A stretch of 11,656 bases of DNA. Origin: CAZDEK01 sp964504625 (GTDB lineage Bacteria; Patescibacteriota; Saccharimonadia; CAILAD01; GCA-016700035). This document shows positions 1 to 5,500 of the stretch, piece by piece. Position 1 is the stretch's first letter; each line of letters opens with the position of its first letter. The notes beneath the pieces were generated by a model that worked only from the letters and a program-made list of their open reading frames with translations, made no database searches and was not told the origin of the DNA. The DNA lies in NCBI GenBank assembly GCA_964504625.1, contig CAZDEK010000021.1, forward strand, positions 1-11,656, in the 5' to 3' direction. A program made the position numbers and the translations under genes.

Positions 1-40
1 GGATAGCCGCGGCTGTCGTCGTGTCGGTACTCACCCTCAT
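1..40 (-). CDS. Possible N-terminus of an unidentified minus-strand gene, cut by the window edge
   Basis: An ATG at 40-38 overlaps the TGA stop of the ROK gene (shared ATGA), the usual sign of two coupled genes in one operon. The 13 visible codons read MRVSTDTTTAAAI and contain no stop. A GTG two codons further in could be the start instead. No function can be read from so few residues, and there is no clear Shine-Dalgarno sequence, so translation would depend on coupling to the upstream gene. The overlap geometry is the only support. Confidence 0.3.
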   Translation of the reverse strand, partial: MRVSTDTTTAAAI

Positions 41-918
41 GGTGCTTTTAGTATAGCAGCCTTGTGCTGGTCTGCGGCGGCTTCGGCTAGCAAGGCAGCA
101 CCTAATAAGGGTGCGGTTTCAATGTGGCGAGCAGTTACGATGGGGGGGAGCGGGTAGGCTGGAGTGGTGGCCAGCCGGCGCAGCTCATCCCTAAGAGGAG
201 AAATAAACTTACGGTAATGGACACTGACGCCTCCGCCAAGAACTACCACTTGGGGGTCAGTGGCTACAAGAAGGTTATGGAGTCCGAGCGCGAGCTGACG
301 GGCAATGTGTTGCCAGTCTCGCTGGGATCGGATTTGGGCCGCGATTTTGCCATACCGGCGCACGATAGCACGACCGCTGGCTATATATTCATAACTCGCA
401 TGGCGTTGATTGCTCCCCGGTTCGGTAAACAGCATGTGTCCACCCTCAGTATTATGGGGGCCGGGTAGCGGCTTCCCATCCAGTGTCAGAGCACTCCCGA
501 TACCTGTGGAAATGGTGACGTAGAGTTGATACCGATACTGGTGAGCGCTCCCGATGAGAGCTTCGCAGACAGCTCCTGCAGTGGCATCATGCTCGATGAT
601 GACCGGGCAGTGATAGTGTGATTGGAGCCAATGACGCAGTGCAAAGCGAGGCCAAGCAATGTTTGAGAATGGTCCGACGGTTCCACTCTGACGATCCACT
701 GCACCTGGCGAGGCTACTCCGATAGCAGCTGGACCGTGCGGAGCTAGGCTTTGCATGACGGAGGGCAGCTGTTCGGTAAATTGGGCAAGCTGCGGTGGTG
801 TAGCCAAATCGTGACTGTGGGTGATTTGGTGATGGCTATTAATGGTGGCCAAGCGTACTTTTGTGCCGCCGATGTCGATAGCTAGGATAGGGTGATGGTT
901 TTGGGGCGACCGCTTCAT
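37..918 (-). CDS. ROK-family sugar kinase (glucokinase-like), zinc motif absent
   Basis: The ROK family covers cytoplasmic ATP-dependent hexose kinases and related sugar-responsive repressors. This 293-residue protein has kinase length and no N-terminal helix-turn-helix, so a kinase is more likely than a repressor. The phosphate-binding motif DIGGTK is at residues 15-20. EHDATAG at 109-115 supplies the catalytic-base Asp (D111). STGIGSA at 137-143 is the second phosphate-binding loop, and a VVVLGGG adenosine-type motif lies near the C-terminus. The ROK signature is only half kept: E158 and H161 of ExGH, and E177 and SGRA at 181-184, are present, but the CxCGxxGC zinc ligands between them are missing. 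The Asn expected before D111 is His. The substrate cannot be told from sequence. The start has no Shine-Dalgarno sequence and may be leaderless. The stop overlaps the next gene on this strand. Confidence 0.88.
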   Translation of the reverse strand: MKRSPQNHHPILAIDIGGTKVRLATINSHHQITHSHDLATPPQLAQFTEQLPSVMQSLAPHGPAAIGVASPGAVDRQSGTVGPFSNIAWPRFALRHWLQSHYHCPVIIEHDATAGAVCEALIGSAHQYRYQLYVTISTGIGSALTLDGKPLPGPHNTEGGHMLFTEPGSNQRHASYEYIASGRAIVRRYGKIAAQIRSQRDWQHIARQLALGLHNLLVATDPQVVVLGGGVSVHYRKFISPLRDELRRLATTPAYPLPPIVTARHIETAPLLGAALLAEAAADQHKAAILKAP

Positions 919-924
919 AGCTTT

Positions 925-953
925 ATGATACGGCTTGCGAGCGCCGGCTGCAA
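925..953 (-). promoter_or_regulatory. Candidate promoter for the ROK gene, implying a leaderless mRNA
   Basis: On the minus strand a TATCAT -10 element (930-925) lies 17 bases downstream of TTGCAG (953-948), a weak -35. The -10 ends only six bases before the ATG at 918, so transcription would start at or within a base or two of the start codon. The gene also lacks a Shine-Dalgarno sequence, which fits. The match is modest and no experiment supports it. Confidence 0.3.
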
Positions 954-964
954 AATGGCTGTGC

Positions 965-992
965 TTGCACTCCTGGTATCAGATGGTACAAT
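965..992 (+). promoter_or_regulatory. Candidate extended -10 promoter for the Ser-rich surface protein
   Basis: TACAAT at 987-992 is preceded by TGG (984-986), giving the extended -10 form TGnTACAAT. A poor -35-like TTGCAC sits 16 bases upstream at 965-970. Transcription would start near 999, giving a leader of about 28 bases before the ATG at 1027. It lies in the 108-base region (919-1026) shared with the divergently transcribed ROK gene. Confidence 0.45.
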
Positions 993-1026
993 CTGACAAG
1001 TAGTAGTAAGAGGTAAGCGAGCTGGT

Positions 1027-1479
1027 ATGCTGCAAAATTCTACCGTAAAGATTATCTTGGGTGTCGCGATCGTAATCCTGATCGTGGCGGCCACATTCGC
1101 GTATGGCAATAGTCAGCGCCAGTCACAGATAGCGAAGAACGACCAGCAGAGTCAGCAGTCTACCAGTAGCTCACCTTCTACTAGTGCGAGCTCTGCTAGC
1201 CCTAGTCCGAGTGCCTCGGCAAGTTCCTCGAGTGTAAGCCCGAGTAGTAGCCCATCGCAGTCGGCTAGTGCTAGTCCTTCGACCTCAACTCAGGCTTCTC
1301 CTTCAGCCTCGGTAAGCCCTAGCACTTCGACTACGCCACAGATCAATCCACCTAGTGGCAGCACCCCAGCAACCGGTGGAGAAATGGCAGCTGCTTTGCC
1401 CGTGATTGGTGTTGGTTTGTTGCTGTATAGCCGGCGTTCAAGCCGACAGGCTGTGAGCTCGGCTCTCAAGCGAGGATAA
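1027..1479 (+). CDS. Small Ser/Pro/Ala-rich surface stalk protein with sortase-signal-like C-terminus
   Basis: I do not recognise a named family. The 150-residue product has three parts. Residues 9-25 are strongly hydrophobic after a short N-terminus with K8, so they form a signal peptide or membrane anchor. Residues about 42-105 are a low-complexity run of Ser, Pro, Ala and Thr, typical of an extended, possibly glycosylated, stalk. The C-terminus carries TPATGG (113-118), a hydrophobic stretch (about 121-134) and a basic SRRSSR tail, the order expected of an LPxTG-type cell-wall sorting signal with a non-canonical motif. It could equally be a protein anchored at both ends. There is no folded domain. 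An AGAGG at 1009-1013 lies 13 bases before the ATG, rather far for a ribosome-binding site. A terminator follows, so it is probably transcribed alone. Confidence 0.75.
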   Translation: MLQNSTVKIILGVAIVILIVAATFAYGNSQRQSQIAKNDQQSQQSTSSSPSTSASSASPSPSASASSSSVSPSSSPSQSASASPSTSTQASPSASVSPSTSTTPQINPPSGSTPATGGEMAAALPVIGVGLLLYSRRSSRQAVSSALKRG

Positions 1480-1502
1480 TCTTACTTTCTGACACTAGCC
1501 AT

Positions 1503-1536
1503 CAAAGCCCAGCACCGTCTGGGCTTTGACTTTCTC
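1503..1536 (+). terminator. Rho-independent-type terminator after the Ser-rich protein gene
   Basis: CAAAGCCCAG (1503-1512) and CTGGGCTTTG (1519-1528) form a perfect 10-bp inverted repeat with a six-base loop. The tail ACTTTCTCC has only a short, interrupted T-run, so termination may be incomplete. It begins 24 bases after the stop codon at 1479. Its 3' arm overlaps the -35 element of the next promoter. Confidence 0.7.
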
Positions 1537-1554
1537 CTGGTGTAAAGGTATAAT
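1526..1554 (+). promoter_or_regulatory. Near-consensus sigma-70-type promoter of the S1-ylxR-infB-rbfA operon
   Basis: TTGACT (1526-1531) and TATAAT (1549-1554) are separated by 17 bases, matching 11 of 12 consensus positions with ideal spacing. Transcription would start near 1561, leaving a leader of about 105 bases before the S1 start at 1666. The TTG of the -35 lies inside the terminator stem. This is the strongest promoter seen in the window. Confidence 0.8.
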
Positions 1555-1560
1555 TTAGTC

Positions 1561-1665
1561 CGACTTGTGACATGTGTTGTCCATCGGTTTTCTGATGGCA
1601 CTGGTCGCTTGCATGCGGTGTGCTCATAGCATGCCTATCCCACAATGAAAGGTAGGAATGTCTCC
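1561..1665 (+). promoter_or_regulatory. Structured 5' leader of the S1-protein operon
   Basis: The leader contains a 7-bp stem with a TTTT loop (CCATCGG 1581-1587 pairing with CTGATGG 1592-1598, one G-U pair). It also holds two copies of the self-complementary GCATGC (1611-1616 and 1629-1634) that can pair with each other. Known in E. coli: S1 represses its own rpsA mRNA through a structured leader. A similar role here is inference. No known riboswitch consensus was recognised. Confidence 0.4.
1648..1657 (+). promoter_or_regulatory. Ribosome-binding site that decides the S1 start
   Basis: AAAGG (1648-1652) and TAGGA (1653-1657) lie just upstream of the ATG at 1666; TAGGA is 8 bases away. The in-frame ATG at 1645 lies before these sites and has no purine-rich sequence of its own, so 1666 is the preferred start. 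Confidence 0.65.
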
Positions 1666-1669
1666 ATGA
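1658..1669 (+). other. Possible three-codon upstream ORF overlapping the S1 start
   Basis: ATG TCT CCA TGA starts five bases after AAAGG (1648-1652), and its TGA overlaps the S1 ATG as ATGA at 1666-1669. It may be coincidence. If translated, it would deliver terminating ribosomes directly onto the S1 start codon. Confidence 0.2.
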
Positions 1670-2757
1670 CAAAAACCCTCACAATGGAGGAATTGCTGGC
1701 GCAAACTGACGTAAAAGTCATCGCGCCAGGTGATATTATCGACGGCACGGTGATTAGTGTCGACAAACATGAAATTTGGCTAGATTTAGGTCCGGCTGGT
1801 ACTGGTGTAGTACTTGGTCGTGAAATTGAATCAGCGGCCCGTACGTTGCAGCCCGGTGATACGGTTTCGGCATCGGTAATTGAGCCCGAAAGCCCTGAAG
1901 GCTATGTTGTACTGAGCTTGCGCAAGGTCGCGAAAGAAAAAGGCTGGGAAGCTCTGGAGGAGCGATTTAACGCGGGCGAGGTCTTCGGTATTTCACCTTT
2001 TGATGCGAACCGCGGTGGTTTGTTGGTAGAGGTGGAGGGCATCCGTGGATTTTTGCCAGTCAGCCAGCTTTCGGCTGAGAACTACCCTCGTGTTTCTGGC
2101 GCTGATAAAGATGAGATTTTGCATCGCTTAAACCAGCTTGTCGGTCAGACTTTAATGGTGCGTATTTTGGATCTCGATCGTAAGCAGAATAAGCTGATTG
2201 TTTCCGAAAAAGCAGCTCGTCGCGAACTGACAGAGGACAAAATTGCTGCCATTAAGCCTGGTGATGAGGTCGAGGGGATCGTGACTGGCATTGTTGACTT
2301 CGGTATCTTTGTGAATGTCGATGGTGTCGAGGGTATGGTCCATATTTCAGAGATTGCCTGGGACCGAGTCGATCATCCTGGCAAGTACGTTAAAGTCGGC
2401 GAGAAGATTCAGGCCAAGGTGATCGCCATTGATCAGGATAAGCTATCCCTTTCGATGAAGCAGCTTTCAGAAGATCCTTGGATCCAGGAGAGCCAGAAGT
2501 TCAAAGTCGGCGATAAGGTAGACGGTACTATTAATCGCATTACGCCTTTTGGTGCTTTTGTTCAGGTTACACCAGTCATTGAGGCACTGGTACACATCTC
2601 GGAGCTGTCTGAGGACCACGTGGCTGACCCGAATGATTTGGTCAAGGTTGGTGAGCAGAAGACATTTCGTGTTATCGCAATTGATCCAGTGCAGCACAAG
2701 CTCTCCCTCTCATTGAAGCCAGAAGGCACCAGTAAGAAGTCGGCTCGTAAGGAGTAA
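1666..2757 (+). CDS. rpsA: Four-repeat S1-domain RNA-binding protein (30S ribosomal protein S1-like)
   Basis: S1 binds single-stranded mRNA on the 30S subunit and helps place it for initiation. The 363-residue product holds four S1 (OB-fold) repeats, at about residues 20-86, 103-185, 198-263 and 281-348. The last two are most typical, with VEGIVTGIVDFGIFV, EGMVHISEI and KLSLSMK blocks in repeat 3 and ITPFGAFVQV, ALVHISELS and KLSLSLK in repeat 4. Repeats 1 and 2 are more divergent, as in ribosome-binding S1 repeats. The C-terminus is short and basic (SKKSARKE). E. coli S1 has six repeats; shorter forms are common in other phyla. The start at 1666 is chosen over the in-frame ATG at 1645 because only 1666 has a Shine-Dalgarno sequence. 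It occupies the place where nusA usually sits, but no KH domains are present, so it is not NusA. First gene of the operon. Confidence 0.85.
   Translation: MTKTLTMEELLAQTDVKVIAPGDIIDGTVISVDKHEIWLDLGPAGTGVVLGREIESAARTLQPGDTVSASVIEPESPEGYVVLSLRKVAKEKGWEALEERFNAGEVFGISPFDANRGGLLVEVEGIRGFLPVSQLSAENYPRVSGADKDEILHRLNQLVGQTLMVRILDLDRKQNKLIVSEKAARRELTEDKIAAIKPGDEVEGIVTGIVDFGIFVNVDGVEGMVHISEIAWDRVDHPGKYVKVGEKIQAKVIAIDQDKLSLSMKQLSEDPWIQESQKFKVGDKVDGTINRITPFGAFVQVTPVIEALVHISELSEDHVADPNDLVKVGEQKTFRVIAIDPVQHKLSLSLKPEGTSKKSARKE
2749..2754 (+). promoter_or_regulatory. Ribosome-binding site for ylxR inside the end of the S1 gene
   Basis: AAGGAG at 2749-2754 forms part of the last S1 codons and ends 11 bases before the GTG at 2766. 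It supports the GTG start and suggests translational coupling. Confidence 0.6.
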
Positions 2758-2765
2758 ACGCGAGC

Positions 2766-3011
2766 GTGGGGCGGCCGAAATCAGACCACACCCCAGAGCG
2801 TCAGTGTCGAGCCTGTCGCCGTCGTGCCCCAAAGTCTGAGCTTGAGCGCTGGGTACTGCGCGGGAAAGAGTTGATTCTCGACACTCAGCAACAAGAAGCT
2901 GGTCGTGGTTGGTACTCATGTCGTCAAGCTCACTGCAGCCGCAAGATGAGTCTCATCGCAAGCCAAGTAGCCCGGTCGCGTCGTCAACGATCCGGTATAG
3001 CAACCCACTAA
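2766..3011 (+). CDS. ylxR: YlxR family (DUF448) RNA-binding protein
   Basis: YlxR proteins are small nucleic-acid-binding proteins encoded between nusA and infB in many bacteria. The B. subtilis member has been reported to modulate RNase P. The 81-residue product shows the family pattern: RQCRACRRRAPKSEL (12-26) with C14 and C17, then GRGWYSC (46-52) with C52, and C57 five residues on. The aromatic residue after GRG and the Arg/Lys-rich surface are typical. The start is GTG, supported by AAGGAG in the end of the S1 gene; only eight bases separate the two genes. The position directly before infB agrees with the assignment. The very basic C-terminal third (SRKMSL, RSRRQR) suggests RNA contact. 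Confidence 0.88.
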   Translation: MGRPKSDHTPERQCRACRRRAPKSELERWVLRGKELILDTQQQEAGRGWYSCRQAHCSRKMSLIASQVARSRRQRSGIATH

Positions 3012-3012
3012 G

Positions 3013-3019
3013 AAAGGAG
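3013..3019 (+). promoter_or_regulatory. Strong Shine-Dalgarno sequence for infB
   Basis: AAAGGAG ends seven bases before the infB ATG at 3027. It is the best Shine-Dalgarno match in the window and implies high, independent initiation of infB within the operon. Confidence 0.75.
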
Positions 3020-3026
3020 CCGCAAA

Positions 3027-4793
3027 ATGGCCGAAGCCACCGAAAATAAGTCTACGATTGCTGTGCCTTCAGCCATTAGTGTGCATGATTTTGCAGCCAA
3101 GCTAGATATGCCATCGACCAAAATCATAGCTGAGTTGATGAAGAATGGTGTTATGGCAACCATTAATGAATCGATTGATTTCGAGACGGCCAGCATTATT
3201 GGTGAAGAGCTTGGTTTTGAGGTAATCCTCGAAGAGGAGCACGAAGAGCGGCCGAGTCGGGAGGGTATTGAGCGATCTGGATCGTCACAAAGCCGCCCGC
3301 CGGTAGTAGCGGTTATGGGACATGTTGACCACGGTAAAACCAGCCTTTTGGATGCGTTGCGCCATACTCAGGTGGCGAACTCTGAAGCTGGTGGTATCAC
3401 CCAGCACATCGGTGCTTATCAGGTGAAAAAAAATGATCGTTGGCTAACCTTCCTTGATACACCTGGGCATGAGGCATTTAGCGCGATTCGTGCGCATGGA
3501 GTGCGGATCACAGATGTCGTAATCGTGGTGGTCGCGGCCGATGATGGCGTGAAGCCGCAGACCGAAGAGGCAATTCGACTTGCGAAAGAAGCCGAAGTCG
3601 GCATCGTCGTGGCAATCAATAAGACGGATAAAGCTGATGCTGACACTAATCGTGTTAAACAACAGCTTTCTGAGGCTGGCTTGGTACCGGATGATTGGGG
3701 TGGTGATACCCCATGCGTTGAAGTCTCTGCCAAGACTCAAAAGGGCCTTGATGAATTGCTTGATATGGTATTGCTCGTGGCTGATATCACGACGCCTCAA
3801 GCTATCTTTGAGGGCCCTGCTAGTGGAGTGATTATCGAGAGTCATATGGAGACTGGCCGTGGTCCAGTAGTCACGGCTTTGGTACAAGAAGGTACCTTGG
3901 AGTCTGGTGACTATGTTGTTGCTGGATCGACTTATGGTAAGGTTCGGGCAATGGAAGATTTCACGGGTGCGCGGCTGAGCAAGGCTACACCCTCGATGCC
4001 CGTTGTTATATCTGGCTTTAAGTCAGTGCCTCGGTTTGGTGATTGGTTTGAGGTGGTAGCCGATGAGAAGACAGCACGTGACTGGCAAACTACTCGTCAG
4101 CGTGAATTACGCCTGAAGAGTGCTGCCCAGCCAAAAACAGTTACTGCGCATGACATTGAGCGAGCCACCGTTGGTCGCGCAAAAGAATTCAATGTCCTTC
4201 TCAAAGCAGATGCACAAGGTTCGCTTGAGTCGATCACTCAGGCATTTCGCACTATCTCGACTGATGAAGTCCGAGTGAAGATAGTCTCAAGTGGGATTGG
4301 CGACATTTCGGAGAACGATATTAATACTGCGGTAGCTGCAGAAGCGGTTGTGCTCGGTTTCCACGTTGGTTTGCCTGCAGCTGTCGGACAGCTAGCCAAG
4401 CGCTCTGGTGTACGTTGTGAATTATATAAAGTGATCTATGACTTGCTCGATGATGTACGGGCCCGGCTGAGTGACTTGCTCGAGCCAGAAACTATCGAAA
4501 CTGAGATTGGCGAGCTGGAACTCTTGGCGGTCTTCAAGACTACTAAAGATCGCGTAATATGCGGTGGAAAGGTCCTCAAAGGCCAGGTTGATGCTGGTGC
4601 CCATATCATTGTTAAGCGGGGTGATGAGAAAATAGGCGAGGTTGATTTGCTTGAATTGCAAAAGCAGCAAGCAGCTGCTCAGACAGTTTATGCTGATGAG
4701 GAATGTGGGATGGCGGTTAGTCGCGAAGTGACCCCTGAGGCCGGCGATCACTTTATTTTCATCAAGCGCGAAGTGGTTGAGCGGAGTCTGTAA
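3027..4793 (+). CDS. infB: Translation initiation factor IF-2
   Basis: IF-2 is the GTPase that brings fMet-tRNA to the 30S complex and promotes subunit joining. An IF2_N domain (about residues 14-66) leads through a short acidic linker to the GTPase domain. G1 is GHVDHGKT (98-105), G2 GGITQHIG (122-129), G3 DTPGH (144-148), G4 NKTD (198-201), and G5 lies in a SAK motif. H148 is the catalytic His after DTPG. Domain II, the IF-2 central domain (near VLLKADAQGSLES) and C-terminal domain C2 (ending FIFIKREVVERSL) follow, so the protein is full length. At 588 residues it is much shorter than E. coli IF-2 (890), because the variable N-terminal extension is nearly absent. Its TAA overlaps the rbfA ATG by one base (TAATG). 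Confidence 0.98.
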   Translation: MAEATENKSTIAVPSAISVHDFAAKLDMPSTKIIAELMKNGVMATINESIDFETASIIGEELGFEVILEEEHEERPSREGIERSGSSQSRPPVVAVMGHVDHGKTSLLDALRHTQVANSEAGGITQHIGAYQVKKNDRWLTFLDTPGHEAFSAIRAHGVRITDVVIVVVAADDGVKPQTEEAIRLAKEAEVGIVVAINKTDKADADTNRVKQQLSEAGLVPDDWGGDTPCVEVSAKTQKGLDELLDMVLLVADITTPQAIFEGPASGVIIESHMETGRGPVVTALVQEGTLESGDYVVAGSTYGKVRAMEDFTGARLSKATPSMPVVISGFKSVPRFGDWFEVVADEKTARDWQTTRQRELRLKSAAQPKTVTAHDIERATVGRAKEFNVLLKADAQGSLESITQAFRTISTDEVRVKIVSSGIGDISENDINTAVAAEAVVLGFHVGLPAAVGQLAKRSGVRCELYKVIYDLLDDVRARLSDLLEPETIETEIGELELLAVFKTTKDRVICGGKVLKGQVDAGAHIIVKRGDEKIGEVDLLELQKQQAAAQTVYADEECGMAVSREVTPEAGDHFIFIKREVVERSL

Positions 4794-5128
4794 TGAGTCG
4801 GAGGTCGGAGCAAGTTTCGGCCGAGCTGCGGCGCAAGTTAGCAGCCGCACTACTTGAGGTAGCTAGTTCCGAGCAGTTATTAACACTGACTCGAGTAAAG
4901 GTGACCGATGATCTTCGCCATGCCGATATCGCGATCGCTGGCTGGAAGAATATTGACTCAAAGGATCAGTCGCATATTCGACACGAGTTGGCGCTGGCGG
5001 CTGCCAATGCGTCAACCATGAAGTTTACACCCCGCCTGCATATTGTGGACGATGATAGCTCGGAGTACGCGGCTCACATTAGTCAGCTTTTGCAGGGTGA
5101 CGTTGACCCCTCTGATGAATCAGCCTAA
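4793..5128 (+). CDS. rbfA: Ribosome-binding factor A
   Basis: RbfA is a small KH-like protein that binds the 30S subunit near helix 1 of 16S rRNA during late maturation. The 111-residue product fits the family length. It shows the opening block SRRSEQVSAELRRKLAAAL, the strand LTRVKVTDDLRHADIAI (about 31-47), then IRHELALAAA and FTPRLHIVDDDSSEYAAHI, matching the RbfA strand-helix-strand plan in which RxTPxLxFxxDxS precedes a final helix. Its ATG overlaps the infB stop, so translation is coupled. The infB-rbfA order is conserved across bacteria and makes the call secure even though the sequence is divergent. Confidence 0.9.
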   Translation: MSRRSEQVSAELRRKLAAALLEVASSEQLLTLTRVKVTDDLRHADIAIAGWKNIDSKDQSHIRHELALAAANASTMKFTPRLHIVDDDSSEYAAHISQLLQGDVDPSDESA

Positions 5129-5137
5129 GATGAAGCC

Positions 5138-5500
5138 ATGAAGAAGATCCTGCTGGTTGAGGATAATGATTTTATCCGCAAAATGTATCTCATGAAGCTG
5201 GCGAAGTCGAATGAGTTTGAGGTGATTGAGGCAGCTGATGGACCAACAGCGCTCGATGCCACACGCAAGCAACGACCCGATATGATCTTGCTCGATATCA
5301 TGATGCCAAAGATGAGTGGTTTGGAGGTACTAGAACAATTACGCAACGAGGGATCGCGGGTGCCGGTGATTATCCTTTCGAATGTGATGAGTGCTGAGAC
5401 GAAGGCAAAGGCGGAAAAGTACGGTGTGGCTGACTATATTATTAAGAGCGACTTAACGCCATCGCAGGTGCTAGAGAAGCTCCAGGCGCATCTAGGCTAG
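5138..5500 (+). CDS. Stand-alone response regulator receiver domain (CheY-like)
   Basis: This 120-residue protein is a complete receiver domain with nothing attached. The acidic pocket is E8-D9, the phosphoacceptor is D53 in LLDIMMPKMSG, the switch Ser is S81 (ILSN), and the conserved Lys is K103 in YIIKSD. All residues needed for phosphorylation are present. It has no DNA-binding or enzymatic output domain, so it must act through a partner protein or as a phosphate relay. No histidine kinase lies in the window. It starts nine bases after rbfA with only a weak Shine-Dalgarno sequence (GATGAAG), so it is probably the last gene of the operon. Its last nine bases overlap the end of fmt on the other strand. 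The partner and process are unknown; the operon suggests a link to growth or ribosome production (inference). Confidence 0.9.
   Translation: MKKILLVEDNDFIRKMYLMKLAKSNEFEVIEAADGPTALDATRKQRPDMILLDIMMPKMSGLEVLEQLRNEGSRVPVIILSNVMSAETKAKAEKYGVADYIIKSDLTPSQVLEKLQAHLG

Noticed and set aside
124..468. 114-codon open frame antisense to the ROK gene
   Set aside because: The ROK frame has clear kinase motifs, and this frame has no promoter, ribosome-binding site or domain.
1141..1360. Tandem DNA repeat in the Ser-rich region
   Set aside because: The repetition is only at amino-acid level; synonymous codons differ between copies and no fixed DNA unit recurs.
1666..2757. Reading the S1-repeat protein as NusA because of its place before ylxR
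   Set aside because: NusA needs an N-terminal polymerase-binding domain, one S1 and two KH domains; this protein has four S1 repeats and no GxxG-type KH motifs.
3444..3887. 147-codon open frame antisense to infB
   Set aside because: Fully inside the GTPase region of IF-2 with all G motifs on the other strand; no family features.
4422..4850. 142-codon open frame antisense to the infB-rbfA junction
   Set aside because: Covers conserved parts of two real genes and resembles no protein family.
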